From contig JAPLEH010000035.1 of NCBI GenBank assembly GCA_026391455.1, forward strand, positions 1 to 64,000: DNA of 64,000 nt, written 5' to 3'. Numbering within the stretch: position 1 is the stretch's first letter; each line of letters opens with the position of its first letter. The notes under the pieces are model-generated. The model had not been told where the DNA came from. It saw nothing but the letters and a program-made list of their open reading frames with translations, and did no database searches. Position numbers and translations under genes: made by a program. Shown piece after piece: positions 10,022-18,798 of the stretch. The stretch comes from Bacteroidota bacterium. GTDB lineage: Bacteria; Bacteroidota; Bacteroidia; Chitinophagales; Chitinophagaceae.

Positions 10022-10732
10022 ATGTCTATGCGATCATTGCTAACTCAAACACTTCAAAAGCACAGGGCCTTATTTCATCCGGTAATGCCATTCGATCCGG
10101 ACAATGACATATGCATTCAACTGGATTTTACAGCAGCAAATAAAGAGTTGACGGATAAAGTATTGAACGATATAGCCCTTTTTTCCACATATATCGATCG
10201 GGAAATTGAAAAGGCCGGAGCCCGTTATGGCATTGGCGGGTATAATGAGCACCGGACCGTATACAAAACCAGCCGGGTATTTGATGGAATAAATAAAGAA
10301 GATGAACCCCGGCGACTCCATATCGGAACTGATATCTGGGGCAAAGCCGGTACGCCTCTAATGGCACCACTGGATGGAACCATTCATAGTTTTGCCAACA
10401 ACGATAGGAAAGGAGATTATGGCGGCACGATCATACTGCAACATGCGCTGGATGGGTTAACTTTTTACAGCCTCTATGGACATCTATCCCATTCATCACT
10501 CGAAGGCAAACATGAAAATGCGCATATACCTAAGGGTGAGATTTTCGCATGGCTGGGGCCACCCGATGAGAACGGATACTGGCCGCCTCACCTGCATTTA
10601 CAACTGATACAGGATATTGCTGATTGGAAAGGGGATTATCCCGGCGTATGCAAATATTCGGAACGGGAACAATACCTGGCCAATTGCCCGGACCCGGAAT
10701 GGATATTACAAATGCAGCACCATCCTACTTAA
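10022..10732 (+). CDS. M23-family metallopeptidase (LytM/peptidoglycan DD-metallopeptidase type)
   Basis: 236 residues. The M23 fold is identified by HIGTD (His100, Asp104) and by HLH at 190-192, which together supply the zinc ligands and catalytic histidine; the core GTPLMAPLDGTIHSFAN and TFYSLYGHLS segments are typical of LytM domains. Family members cleave peptide cross-links in peptidoglycan or related glycine-rich substrates. No signal peptide or transmembrane segment is visible with this start, which is unusual for a cell-wall enzyme. ATGs at 10022 and 10028 are both possible; the upstream frame runs back through a terminator hairpin and is rejected. Confidence 0.88.
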   Translation: MSMRSLLTQTLQKHRALFHPVMPFDPDNDICIQLDFTAANKELTDKVLNDIALFSTYIDREIEKAGARYGIGGYNEHRTVYKTSRVFDGINKEDEPRRLHIGTDIWGKAGTPLMAPLDGTIHSFANNDRKGDYGGTIILQHALDGLTFYSLYGHLSHSSLEGKHENAHIPKGEIFAWLGPPDENGYWPPHLHLQLIQDIADWKGDYPGVCKYSEREQYLANCPDPEWILQMQHHPT

Positions 10733-10786
10733 TAAGTAAAATGATGCTGCTCTAATAAATGGTCATGCATGAGGGATGACCCGCCC

Positions 10787-11434
10787 TTATTTTTTCAACA
10801 ACTTAAAGGCATGTCCCCATTGGTTTTTGGTAAAACCCGGAAGACACCAGAGAATACATAAAGGCTCGATGGCCCTCGCTGCTTCTGCTTTGCCCATATC
10901 TTCTGTTTCCCATCCAAATGATGTGAGTATATCCGTAACCGTATGTTTGGCATCATCATCATTTCCAGCAATGAACATGGTGGGTGGCCCGCCTGCAAAA
11001 GAAGGTTTATACATTTGTGCATTGCCCACGCAACTGAATGCTTTTACCAATTTTGCTTCAGGTAAAAGCACCTGCAATTTTTCCAGCAATGATTCATTCG
11101 GGCCGGTAAAAAATTGCAGCACACCATTCACGGGCGGAGCTGTTGCAATGGGGTTGGTGGCATCGATCACCACTTTGCCTTTGAAGTTTTCAATACCCGC
11201 CAGCCGGATCGCTTCTTCCGTTACCGATCCCGCAGTGGCCAATACGAGGAGATCATTTTGTTGCGCTGTTTCTGCAAACGTGCCAATGGCAATCCCGGGG
11301 TTGGCCGCTTTAAATTGAACTACTTCTTCCTTCGCTATATTCCGTGTACCCAGTTGTACTGTGTGCCCCTCTTCAAAAAATGCTTTGGCCAGCGTCTGGC
11401 CTACAATACCTGAACCGATTATTCCTGTTTTCAT
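10787..11434 (-). CDS. NADPH-dependent F420-reductase-like oxidoreductase
   Basis: 215 residues with an N-terminal Rossmann motif GSGIVG (7-12) followed by a strand ending LGTRN that reads the 2'-phosphate side of NADP; later segments VVIDATNPI and KAFSCVGNAQMY fit the NADP_oxidored F420-type family (pyrroline-5-carboxylate reductase/6-phosphogluconate dehydrogenase superfamily). Many members in bacteria lacking F420 act as ferric or quinone reductases or have unknown substrates. It starts 22 bases after the stop of the NmrA-like gene, so the two form an operon under the MarR-type operator at 12374. Reaction and substrate are not deducible. Confidence 0.85.
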   Translation of the reverse strand: MKTGIIGSGIVGQTLAKAFFEEGHTVQLGTRNIAKEEVVQFKAANPGIAIGTFAETAQQNDLLVLATAGSVTEEAIRLAGIENFKGKVVIDATNPIATAPPVNGVLQFFTGPNESLLEKLQVLLPEAKLVKAFSCVGNAQMYKPSFAGGPPTMFIAGNDDDAKHTVTDILTSFGWETEDMGKAEAARAIEPLCILWCLPGFTKNQWGHAFKLLKK

Positions 11435-11456
11435 ATGAAAATCATTAGTTTATTAA

Positions 11457-12350
11457 TTATTGATGATTATATACGGCTGCAAACTCTTTGGCGAAATCTT
11501 CCAGTTTTATTTTACCATAAACAGCAGGACGTTGTTTCCAGTAATCTTCCTGTACTTTACCGTTGCGGATAGAAGCCCCCATAGAAGTATATCCTTCCGC
11601 AATTACAGCAGAAAGACCTGCCCCTTTCAAACCTTCCAATGATTGTTCATCGGAGAAGGGTACCCAGGGCAGTTCCGGTTTCCCAACTGCTTTACCCAAA
11701 ACAGCCGCTACTTCGGAAGGATGGCGCTCATCACTTGCGATATATCGAACAGTATGACCGGAAAATGAAAGTGAATTTAACTCTTCAAAAGCAGCATCCG
11801 CAATGTCAGCAGGATGTACCAGCACCATTTTCTCATCCGAATTACCATAATTGCTGCCCATGATATTCATGCCTTTGATCAGGGGTATCATCGCAAAGAA
11901 ATTGGTATAGAAAAAGGAGGGGCGTAAAAATTTTACTGCAGTTTCGGATACGGTACCCAGTTTTTCTTCCAGGTATCCCAACCCGTCGATAGGGCCGGCG
12001 CCTTTGCGCATATGCGCACCGATACTGCTCAGTTCAACCACATGTTTGATACCATGTTTTTGAACAGCCGCCACATAGTTGTCAGCTACTTGTTGCTGAT
12101 AGCCCAGCCAGTCAGCCACTTCCCATTTTGGAGGGATCATCAGGTAAACGGCATCGGCCCCTTCAAATGCAGAAAGAATAAATGCGGCATCTTCCACAGA
12201 ACCAATGGCTGCTTTTGCACCCAGTGCTTCTACACCCGCCCGGTTGGATTCTTTACTGGTAATAACGGTTACATCATGTCCGGCCTCAATCAGTTTCTCA
12301 GTCAGCGGTTTGCTGATATTGCCCAGCGAACCTGTAATTACATACTTCAT
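11457..12350 (-). CDS. NmrA-like NAD(P)-binding protein (atypical short-chain dehydrogenase)
   Basis: 297 residues from the ATG at 12350. The N-terminus MKYVITGSLGNISK is a modified Rossmann glycine motif, with Ser where the third Gly usually sits. GADAVYLMIPP and VVELSSIGAH are hallmarks of the NmrA / NAD(P)H:quinone-reductase-like group; the C-terminal half has the substrate domain found in quinone reductase 2 and NmrA redox sensors. It is the first gene of a two-gene unit with the downstream F420-type oxidoreductase, and a 12-bp palindrome identical to one before the marR gene sits 23 bases before the start. It may be a quinone reductase or a redox sensor; both readings are inference. Confidence 0.87.
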   Translation of the reverse strand: MKYVITGSLGNISKPLTEKLIEAGHDVTVITSKESNRAGVEALGAKAAIGSVEDAAFILSAFEGADAVYLMIPPKWEVADWLGYQQQVADNYVAAVQKHGIKHVVELSSIGAHMRKGAGPIDGLGYLEEKLGTVSETAVKFLRPSFFYTNFFAMIPLIKGMNIMGSNYGNSDEKMVLVHPADIADAAFEELNSLSFSGHTVRYIASDERHPSEVAAVLGKAVGKPELPWVPFSDEQSLEGLKGAGLSAVIAEGYTSMGASIRNGKVQEDYWKQRPAVYGKIKLEDFAKEFAAVYNHQ

Positions 12351-12373
12351 GTTTTTTGTTTTAATGTTTATTA

Positions 12374-12385
12374 TTGTATATACAA
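12374..12385. promoter_or_regulatory. Putative MarR operator, copy 1
   Basis: TTGTATATACAA, a perfect 12-bp palindrome, lies 23 bases upstream of the NmrA-like gene start and is identical to the site at 12859-12870 before the marR gene. Two exact copies placed in front of the two transcription units next to a MarR gene strongly suggest its binding site. Confidence 0.75.
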
Positions 12386-12402
12386 GTGTTGAATAAAAAA
12401 AA

Positions 12403-12831
12403 TTAAGCTTCCAGTTTGTCTGCCATTTTTCCCATGTTTTGCACCAGCCGGGCACTTTCCTCCTTGCCTAAAATGGACGCATAACTGGTATAGAATTCAT
12501 GCAGGCAGTCCTTCAATTTGGGTTGTATCTCTTTTCCTTTCGGCGAAGGATATACATTGGTTGTTTTGCCTTCTGTAGTACGCACCACCAGCTTCTTTTC
12601 TTCCAGTTTTTCAATGAGCCTTGTAATAGTACTGGGTTGTAATTGCAAATGATCAGCCAGTACAGAAGGTTGTACACCCGGTTCCTGCAGCACCATCATC
12701 AGTAAATAGGCATGGCTGGGCGAAAGATCCACCGCGCTCAGGCTTTGCTGGGCCAGTTTCTCTATTTTACGGGCCAGGGCATTGGCCGTAAAATACATGC
12801 ACTGACAATATTTACTTTCGGAAGTCTTCAT
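12403..12831 (-). CDS. MarR-family transcriptional regulator
   Basis: 142 residues, normal MarR length. The winged helix is recognisable: ADHLQLQPSTITRLIEKLE is the recognition region, followed by the wing KKLVVRTTEGKTTNVYPSPKGKEI. Helices at both ends provide the dimer interface. Cys9 and Cys11 lie in the N-terminal helix where redox-sensing MarR proteins often carry their reactive cysteine, so oxidant or quinone sensing is a reasonable guess given the two reductase-like genes behind it. The palindrome at 12859 lies 27 bases upstream of its own start, implying autoregulation. The palindrome at 12374 controls the oxidoreductase pair. Confidence 0.9.
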   Translation of the reverse strand: MKTSESKYCQCMYFTANALARKIEKLAQQSLSAVDLSPSHAYLLMMVLQEPGVQPSVLADHLQLQPSTITRLIEKLEEKKLVVRTTEGKTTNVYPSPKGKEIQPKLKDCLHEFYTSYASILGKEESARLVQNMGKMADKLEA

Positions 12832-12858
12832 GCGAATTCAAAGATAAAGACTTTATAA

Positions 12859-12870
12859 TTGTATATACAA
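12859..12870. promoter_or_regulatory. Putative MarR operator, copy 2
   Basis: TTGTATATACAA, a perfect palindrome in the divergent region between marR (start 12831) and ruvB (start 12927). It is identical to the copy at 12374-12385. It probably mediates marR autorepression; whether it affects ruvB is unknown. Confidence 0.75.
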
Positions 12871-12926
12871 ATAAAATGCAAAATATTTTTTAAAACCGTC
12901 CCGGATGCAAATCTTAATTTTACAGC

Positions 12927-13955
12927 ATGGCGAATCCTAATCTGAGTACGGGAAAAGAGAATTTATCAGCGGCGGAAGTATTGTTTGAAAATACAATACG
13001 CCCCTCGCAGATCGCGGATTTTGCCGGCCAGGATCAGATCATCGAGAACCTGCGCATCTTTATCAAGGCGGCTAAAATGCGGGGAGAAGCGCTGGATCAC
13101 GTTCTTTTTCATGGCCCACCCGGATTGGGCAAAACAACGTTATCCCGTATTGTGGCCAATGAACTGGGAGTGAGCATTAAAGAGACCTCAGGCCCGGTGA
13201 TTGAAAAGCCCGGTGATCTTGCGGGGCTCCTTACCAGTCTGGAACCCAATGATGTTTTATTTATCGACGAAATTCACCGGCTGAGTACCGTAGTGGAAGA
13301 ATACCTCTACGCTGCCATGGAGGATTACCGGATTGATATCATGATCGACAGCGGCCCCAATGCCCGCAGTATTCAAATCAATCTCAATCCCTTTACACTG
13401 ATCGGCGCCACCACCCGAAGTGGTTTACTTACGGCTCCTTTGCTTTCCCGTTTCGCCATCAAATCAAGACTTGAATATTATAAAGCCGATGTACTGAACA
13501 AGATTATCGCAAGGGCTGCCGGTATTCTACAGGTATCCATTACCAATGAAGCCGTAGAAGAGATCGGTCGCCGCAGCAGGGGTACACCACGTATCGCCAA
13601 TGGATTATTACGTCGCGTTCGCGATTTTGCACAAGTACTCAATGATGGGGCTATCGATTTTGGAATCACCCAACACGCACTCAATGCATTGAAAGTGGAT
13701 GAACATGGGCTCGATGATATGGATAACCGCATCCTGTCTACCATTATTGATAAATTCAAAGGAGGGCCGGTAGGTATTACCACTATTGCGACAGCCGTAG
13801 GCGAAGAAGCCGGTACACTCGAAGAAGTATATGAGCCGTTTCTAATACAGGAAGGATTCATTCAGCGCACGCCCCGCGGCCGCGAAGCCACAGCCAAAGC
13901 CTATAGCCACCTGGGCAAAGTACCCGGATCAGGCCCCGGCACCTTATTTTCCTGA
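12927..13955 (+). CDS. ruvB: Holliday junction branch migration DNA helicase RuvB
   Basis: 342 residues, standard RuvB length. RuvB is the hexameric AAA+ motor that, with RuvA, drives branch migration of Holliday junctions before RuvC cleavage. The N-terminus has [18 protein letters not shown], Walker A is GPPGLGKTT, Walker B is LFIDEIHRL, and sensor 1/arginine-finger region reads [17 protein letters not shown]. The C-terminal winged helix ends [18 protein letters not shown], the family signature that contacts DNA. It stands alone, divergent from marR, and its stop lies two bases from the stop of the convergent anti-sigma gene. The identification is secure. Confidence 0.98.
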   Translation: MANPNLSTGKENLSAAEVLFENTIRPSQIADFAGQDQIIENLRIFIKAAKMRGEALDHVLFHGPPGLGKTTLSRIVANELGVSIKETSGPVIEKPGDLAGLLTSLEPNDVLFIDEIHRLSTVVEEYLYAAMEDYRIDIMIDSGPNARSIQINLNPFTLIGATTRSGLLTAPLLSRFAIKSRLEYYKADVLNKIIARAAGILQVSITNEAVEEIGRRSRGTPRIANGLLRRVRDFAQVLNDGAIDFGITQHALNALKVDEHGLDDMDNRILSTIIDKFKGGPVGITTIATAVGEEAGTLEEVYEPFLIQEGFIQRTPRGREATAKAYSHLGKVPGSGPGTLFS

Positions 13956-13957
13956 AC

Positions 13958-14707
13958 TTATAATTTCTGAAAGAGCTCCTGCGCTTTCTTATAGGTATCA
14001 GCATTAGCCGGGATGGACTGCAACAGTTTCTTGCAAGCAGGTATATCTTTCTTTTTCAGATATACCAGGGCTTTATACCAGATGGCCTGATTGACAAATA
14101 CGGGATGATTCGCCGCCAGATAATCAAATGTATTCAGTGCTTCCGGATACCTTTCCGTTTCCAGTTCACATATACCCGCGGCCAATATTAATTCTCCGTC
14201 ACTCCGGTCTTTATCGGTGTATTGCAACAAACCGGGCAGCGCGTTGATATACTCTTTCTGATTATAAAACACAATAGCTTCCTGCAATAAACGTGAACTG
14301 TCGCCTGCACCACGTTGCTGTGAAATCGGCTGATGAACAGCATACCGGGCGTATAATTTTTTATCCGTATCACCCTGCCTGAACACCAACCAATATCCAA
14401 CCATACATACGATCAATATAGCAGCGGCAGCGGCAGGCCAGATATACCTCTTCCGCGACTTGATGGAGATCACCTCAGCCGATGTACCGGAAGAGGTAAA
14501 ATATTGACTGTTCAGCTCCGTCAGTGTTTGCCGAAGTTGTGTTTCACCCTCCTTACCTATATGCTGCTGTTTCATTTCGGACTCAATATTTTGATATAAC
14601 AGAAGCTGCTCCCTTAATGCCGGGTCAGCGGCCAACTGCGCTTCAAACTGTTGCAGTTCTTCTCCCGCCAGTTCACCATTGAGGTATGATTCTATTTTTT
14701 CAAACAT
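13958..14707 (-). CDS. Membrane-anchored anti-sigma-factor-like protein with periplasmic TPR region
   Basis: 249 residues from the ATG at 14707; the frame could extend four codons to a TTG. The N-terminus, MFEKIESYLNGELAGEELQQ, resembles the sigma-binding domain of zinc-less anti-sigma factors. One transmembrane helix lies at about 88-110. The remaining 135 residues face the periplasm and contain TPR-like helical pairs (EAIVFYNQKEYINALPGLL, YPEALNTFDYLAANHP). It begins 15 bases after the sigma-factor gene ends, so the two are one operon: the usual arrangement in which this protein sequesters the ECF sigma factor until an envelope signal is received. The signal is unknown; the TPR region suggests a protein partner. 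Confidence 0.82.
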   Translation of the reverse strand: MFEKIESYLNGELAGEELQQFEAQLAADPALREQLLLYQNIESEMKQQHIGKEGETQLRQTLTELNSQYFTSSGTSAEVISIKSRKRYIWPAAAAAILIVCMVGYWLVFRQGDTDKKLYARYAVHQPISQQRGAGDSSRLLQEAIVFYNQKEYINALPGLLQYTDKDRSDGELILAAGICELETERYPEALNTFDYLAANHPVFVNQAIWYKALVYLKKKDIPACKKLLQSIPANADTYKKAQELFQKL

Positions 14708-14722
14708 ATCGTTTTGCAAGGG

Positions 14723-15292
14723 TTACCATTTTAAAGCGTTAAACTGCGGCGCATTTTTTACCAGGTTGATCAGTTTGGCCATGCACTCACTTTTTTTCTT
14801 TCGCACATATCCATAGGTCACATTCAGCAGGCTGGCTACTTCATCCATAGCTTTACCGCTCCAACTCAATTGCAATAGTTTCCGGCAACCTTCGCCCAGT
14901 TCCTCCAGTTTTTGCTCCAGCAGATTCTTTCGTTCTTCCTGCTGAAGTACCAAAGCGGCCTGCTGTATACTGTCTTCGCCAATACTATATCCGGCATCTT
15001 CAGTAAATGTTACGTTACGGGTTTTCCGCTTATTCAGCTCATTGATCCATTTGTTTTTACAAACCAGGTACAGAAAGGATTCAAAAGGGCAGGTGAGAAT
15101 AAAATCCTGTTTTACTGCCTTTTGGTAAATAGCTGCCAGGCTCTCCTGAAAAATATCGGCCGCATCGGTCTCATCCCCATTGTTTTGCAGGATCATCCAA
15201 CGAATCTTTCCGGAATATTTTTTATAAATATCCTCAATCAATTGACGGTCATTGGTTAACAAAGCAGTTATATATCGTTGGTCTGGATGCAT
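14723..15292 (-). CDS. ECF-type RNA polymerase sigma factor
   Basis: 189 residues. Region 2 appears as GDETDAADIFQESLAAIYQ and FESFLYLVCKNKWINEL, and region 4 as LEELGEGCRKLLQLSWSGKAMDEVASLL followed by GYVRKKKSECMAKL, the helix-turn-helix that reads the -35 element. The ATG at 15292 gives a normal ECF length; the 13 extra codons upstream are hydrophobic and unlike a sigma N-terminus. It is followed by its anti-sigma partner and diverges from the astacin gene at 15388, with which it shares a 95-base promoter region, so the secreted protease may belong to its regulon. Confidence 0.92.
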   Translation of the reverse strand: MHPDQRYITALLTNDRQLIEDIYKKYSGKIRWMILQNNGDETDAADIFQESLAAIYQKAVKQDFILTCPFESFLYLVCKNKWINELNKRKTRNVTFTEDAGYSIGEDSIQQAALVLQQEERKNLLEQKLEELGEGCRKLLQLSWSGKAMDEVASLLNVTYGYVRKKKSECMAKLINLVKNAPQFNALKW

Positions 15293-15387
15293 GTGGCCTG
15301 TTTTATAAATATAGAAAAATAATGGTAACAAAAAAGGTGATAGCCGGATATAGGTGTAAAACCTATTCTAAATCAAAACAAACCATT

Positions 15388-16662
15388 ATGAAAAAGACAC
15401 ACTTATTTAAAAAGGCATTCTTTGCATTATTAGCTGCCTGCCTGCTTAGCATCCCCGGCAAAACACAGGAAATGTATAAACGGGACATGAGCGCTGCTGT
15501 AAAACGCGAATTTACCGTTACGCTGCCATTCAGTGCCAAACCACAAAAGATCAATGCGGAAGTTATCGACAACCTGCTGATCTATGAAGGCGATATTATT
15601 CTTGGTTCGCTGGTGAGCTTCGAAGGGGAAGATGCCGTGGCAAGAGACGGAGCATCCTATCGCTGGCCCAACTCCACCATTCCTTATGTAATATCTGCCG
15701 GACACCCGCAACGGGCCGAAATTTTATGGGCAATTAACCATGTACAAAGCACCACCAATCTTTGCTTGGTACCCCGGACCAATCAGACCGACTATATACA
15801 GTTTGTGAGCGGAAGCGGATGTGCCTCCTATGTGGGCAAACAGGGCGGAAGACAGGATATTACCATCGGCGGATGCAGCCAGGGAAGCGTAGCTCATGAA
15901 ATATTACATGCGGCAGGTCTTTGGCATGAACAGAGCCGCGAAGACAGAGACAATTATATCATTATCCGCTGGGCTAATATCCAGGCAGGCAGGGAGCATA
16001 ATTTTGATAAACATGTATCAGATGGAATTGATATCGGTGTGTATGATTATGGTTCGATCATGCATTATGGTAAAACCGCTTTTTCTAAGAATGGCAATAA
16101 TACCATTGATATAAAAACACCCCCGGGTACGGCGGCCACTGTTATCGGTCAGCGCAATGGGCTCAGCACCAAAGACAGGCAGGCGATCAATTATCTCTAT
16201 CGTCCGGGACCTTGCAAAGAGGATTGTATCAAAATACATCCCGGCAATATCACCATCCGGCAAAGTGGGGCATTATGGTTGGTGATAGATGGAAACAGTT
16301 CATTGTTCTCCGCACCAAACAGAGCGGAAGCAGAAAAGATCGCCCGCATCATCCGGTTTTATCAACTCACACAAAGTTGTTATGTGGGAAGGCCCAATCC
16401 CTCATTCAAGTATATGTTACGCGGTGCAGTATCTCCCTCCGGAGCCATGCCGGGAGAAGATTGTATCAGTTTCAATCCCGCCACGCTTTCCATACGGCAG
16501 GAAGGAAGCCAGTACTTACTTACAGACGGAGCGAGCCGCATGTTTATGTTCCCCAATCGGGCAGAAGCAGAACAGGCTGTGGCCATGATACGCAAATACG
16601 GGTTTACCAAAACCTGTTATGTGGGCCGCCCCAACGCATCTCTGCAGTATATGAGGCGTTAA
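15388..16662 (+). CDS. Secreted astacin-family (M12A) zinc metallopeptidase with C-terminal tandem repeats
   Basis: 424 residues from the ATG at 15388; upstream codons lack signal-peptide character. A signal peptide (1-27, ending GKTQ) is followed by a propeptide and the astacin domain: zinc site HEILHAAGLWHEQSRED with His170, Glu171, His174 and His180, and the Met-turn SIMHY with Met225, His226 and Tyr227. All catalytic residues are present. The C-terminus carries two related repeats of about 63 residues (283-346 and 361-424), each with a TIRQ/SIRQ strand, a PNRAEAE helix and the motif CYVGRPN; their role is unknown and may be carbohydrate or surface binding. It has no T9SS tail. It diverges from the ECF sigma gene and has its own terminator. 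Confidence 0.94.
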   Translation: MKKTHLFKKAFFALLAACLLSIPGKTQEMYKRDMSAAVKREFTVTLPFSAKPQKINAEVIDNLLIYEGDIILGSLVSFEGEDAVARDGASYRWPNSTIPYVISAGHPQRAEILWAINHVQSTTNLCLVPRTNQTDYIQFVSGSGCASYVGKQGGRQDITIGGCSQGSVAHEILHAAGLWHEQSREDRDNYIIIRWANIQAGREHNFDKHVSDGIDIGVYDYGSIMHYGKTAFSKNGNNTIDIKTPPGTAATVIGQRNGLSTKDRQAINYLYRPGPCKEDCIKIHPGNITIRQSGALWLVIDGNSSLFSAPNRAEAEKIARIIRFYQLTQSCYVGRPNPSFKYMLRGAVSPSGAMPGEDCISFNPATLSIRQEGSQYLLTDGASRMFMFPNRAEAEQAVAMIRKYGFTKTCYVGRPNASLQYMRR

Positions 16663-16679
16663 CGAATCATCATTCATCA

Positions 16680-16711
16680 CAGCATCCCGTATTAGTTGCG
16701 GGATGCTGTTT
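16680..16711 (+). terminator. Rho-independent terminator
   Basis: A 10-bp stem (16680-16689 with 16699-16708), 9-base loop and a short T run, directly behind the astacin gene. The next gene starts 13 bases later, so it must have its own promoter or depend on read-through. Confidence 0.75.
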
Positions 16712-16723
16712 AAAACTTATCAT

Positions 16724-17245
16724 ATGCGTTCCTCTGTTTATTTCATCATCCTGATTTCACTATTTAGCAGTTTTTCCTGCGGGCATACATCCCGCACCAA
16801 TACCGCAAACATGAAGTTGAAAATATACCCTTACAAAGTGCCCTGCACCGGTGAAGATGTACGCCTTTGTATGCGGGTAGAAAAAGAAGGGCAGTCGCCA
16901 GAATATTTTTACGATACCATTGAGGGCTTTACCTATCAGTGGGGTTATTGGTACACCCTGGAAGCGGAACCGGTACAACAAATGAAACCGGCAGCAGATG
17001 CCTCATCGGTAAGCTACCGGTTGACAAAGATGGTACAGAAAAAATGGTCCACCGATAGCTTCAGTCTGCCATTGCGGATGAATGATCAGGCATTGGTGAA
17101 AAAAAAAGAGGGCAGTTGCAGTTTTTTTAACGATATTATGATTCAATCCGGCAGTGCAGCCTGTGCAAAATTGCTGCGTGCGGATACGGCGTGGTTCCGG
17201 GTGGATAAAAATTCCGGAACACTGGTGGTCCTTTCTGTAAAGTAA
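16724..17245 (+). CDS. DUF4377-type lipoprotein
   Basis: 173 residues from the ATG at 16724. A lipobox LFSSFSC places a lipidated cysteine near residue 19, so it is probably anchored in the outer membrane facing the periplasm. The segment CTGEDVRLCMRVEK, followed by YFYDTIEGFTYQWGYWYTL, matches the DUF4377 pattern of a Cys pair, a GF.Y..GY.Y.L strand and a long beta region; such domains often accompany META/HslJ heat-shock domains, absent here. Four further cysteines may form disulphides. No enzymatic role is known. It lies between the astacin and CHAT genes, in the same direction. Confidence 0.83.
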   Translation: MRSSVYFIILISLFSSFSCGHTSRTNTANMKLKIYPYKVPCTGEDVRLCMRVEKEGQSPEYFYDTIEGFTYQWGYWYTLEAEPVQQMKPAADASSVSYRLTKMVQKKWSTDSFSLPLRMNDQALVKKKEGSCSFFNDIMIQSGSAACAKLLRADTAWFRVDKNSGTLVVLSVK

Positions 17246-17397
17246 TCCGATACACTTCCCCTTTTCAATCCTTTTACTGCCCGATGGCGTAAAGGGAAAC
17301 CTGGTTAACTGATTAGAGCAATTGAGATCAATTCAAGTAGTCAATTGTTTTAGGATAACCCGGATATAAAAATTATTTACCGTATAAAAATTTAGTT

Positions 17398-18798
17398 ATG
17401 AAAAAACAATTCATACTCGTTTTGATTTCACTTTTTTGTTTCACCGAATATGTCAATAGCCAATGTCCTGGCTACAATGGTAACAAGGATAAATATTGTA
17501 TTAAAGATATCATCGTTTCTTACTCGGCAGACGGATTTTGGATCTCCGGCTATAGTGTCAATCTCAATTACAGTACCGATGCGGATGCGATGGATGGTAA
17601 GCCAGGCCTTGCCATTTTCATCCAGACGGGGGATGGTAATTTTATCTCGAAAGTGATTCGTCCTGATGACGATACGCCGATAAAGATTCCCTACCAATAT
17701 GCTACTACCAATGTATATCAGGCCGTAGCAGAAGTAACCAAGATCTATGATGGCGGCGGACCCCGGAGAAGTGCCCCACAGATGCTAAGTGCAAAATCCT
17801 CCACCCCCGGCGCTCCCATCACCGATAATTCCTCATTCCTTCTGGCCTTTCCCGGCGAGATCGTGGAAGATGACCTTGTTACTTTAGTGGTCAATTATAA
17901 ATCCATACCGCTAACTAGCCACTTAATACTGATGTTCGACAAAACCGTATTCGACCCGGACAATTTTATGCCCGGCCCTGATATGCGTATGTCCTATCTT
18001 GGATCAGAAGGGAACTATGGCAAACTGGAAATCAAAAATACCGGAACTGTGCCTAATCTTTTTATCAGGGTGAGACCCGGAAAAGGGCTTGCATTGAATC
18101 AACAGACCACCATTTATTTATTTAAGGATAGTAGTTTGTATCATAAGAAAGAAGCACCACTTGCCAATATATCACTTGCCGTACTTACTTCACACGATCC
18201 GAACAATATTACAGTCGAGTTTTGCAAAGCCTGTATTTCCCGCCGCTGCACGTATCCGAGCAGAAGTTCCGTACGCAATAGTCAAATTGCAGCCCCCTTT
18301 CGGGTGAATTTTGAGAATACAGGTCAAGGGGATGAAACGAATGTGAATGTAAAATTTTTCTTCAGCCTGAGTACCCTGCAAAATACAGGCACTCTTCATA
18401 ACCCGGTTTACGCGGGCAGAACCTATGCTCCAACCGGCGATAGGCAAATGTCTCCCGCTACAAGAACATTAGTGCCGGAACCGGAGGCGGGTACCACCAC
18501 CTTTTCTTTTGAAGGTGAGTTAAAAGGCACCAATTCAATACCGTATGGTCATCCCTCCACGCGGGGTGCAATAGGATTCAATACACAAACCATCAAGCGA
18601 TTAAGAGACCTGCAACCTGAAGACACCATCACGGCATGGGGAGAGATCAACTTTGTAAAAGCGATTGAAACCATTCGCACGAATGTGATTAAATTTACAG
18701 TGAAGGAATATAAAGATTATTACAATAAACACTGTATATGCCAGTACAAATGCTTTTTGAAAAGATGGATTTGCAGACTTTTCAGAAAGATCAGGTAA
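17398..18798 (+). CDS. Unrecognised secreted protein coupled to a CHAT-domain gene
   Basis: 466 residues, not placed in a named family. A signal peptide covers 1-22 (ending VNSQ). The body is beta-rich with segments such as LVTLVVNYKSIPLTSHLILM and FRVNFENTGQGDETNVNVKF, resembling DUF11/CARDB-like surface modules. A cysteine cluster CKACISRRC lies near residue 276, and the last 25 residues are rich in cysteine and basic residues (HCICQYKCFL then RWICRLFRK), with no T9SS motif. Its 3' end overlaps the CHAT-protease gene for every ATG start of that gene, so the two are probably translated together and may work together as protease and substrate or partner; that is inference from gene order alone. 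Confidence 0.85.
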   Translation: MKKQFILVLISLFCFTEYVNSQCPGYNGNKDKYCIKDIIVSYSADGFWISGYSVNLNYSTDADAMDGKPGLAIFIQTGDGNFISKVIRPDDDTPIKIPYQYATTNVYQAVAEVTKIYDGGGPRRSAPQMLSAKSSTPGAPITDNSSFLLAFPGEIVEDDLVTLVVNYKSIPLTSHLILMFDKTVFDPDNFMPGPDMRMSYLGSEGNYGKLEIKNTGTVPNLFIRVRPGKGLALNQQTTIYLFKDSSLYHKKEAPLANISLAVLTSHDPNNITVEFCKACISRRCTYPSRSSVRNSQIAAPFRVNFENTGQGDETNVNVKFFFSLSTLQNTGTLHNPVYAGRTYAPTGDRQMSPATRTLVPEPEAGTTTFSFEGELKGTNSIPYGHPSTRGAIGFNTQTIKRLRDLQPEDTITAWGEINFVKAIETIRTNVIKFTVKEYKDYYNKHCICQYKCFLKRWICRLFRKIR

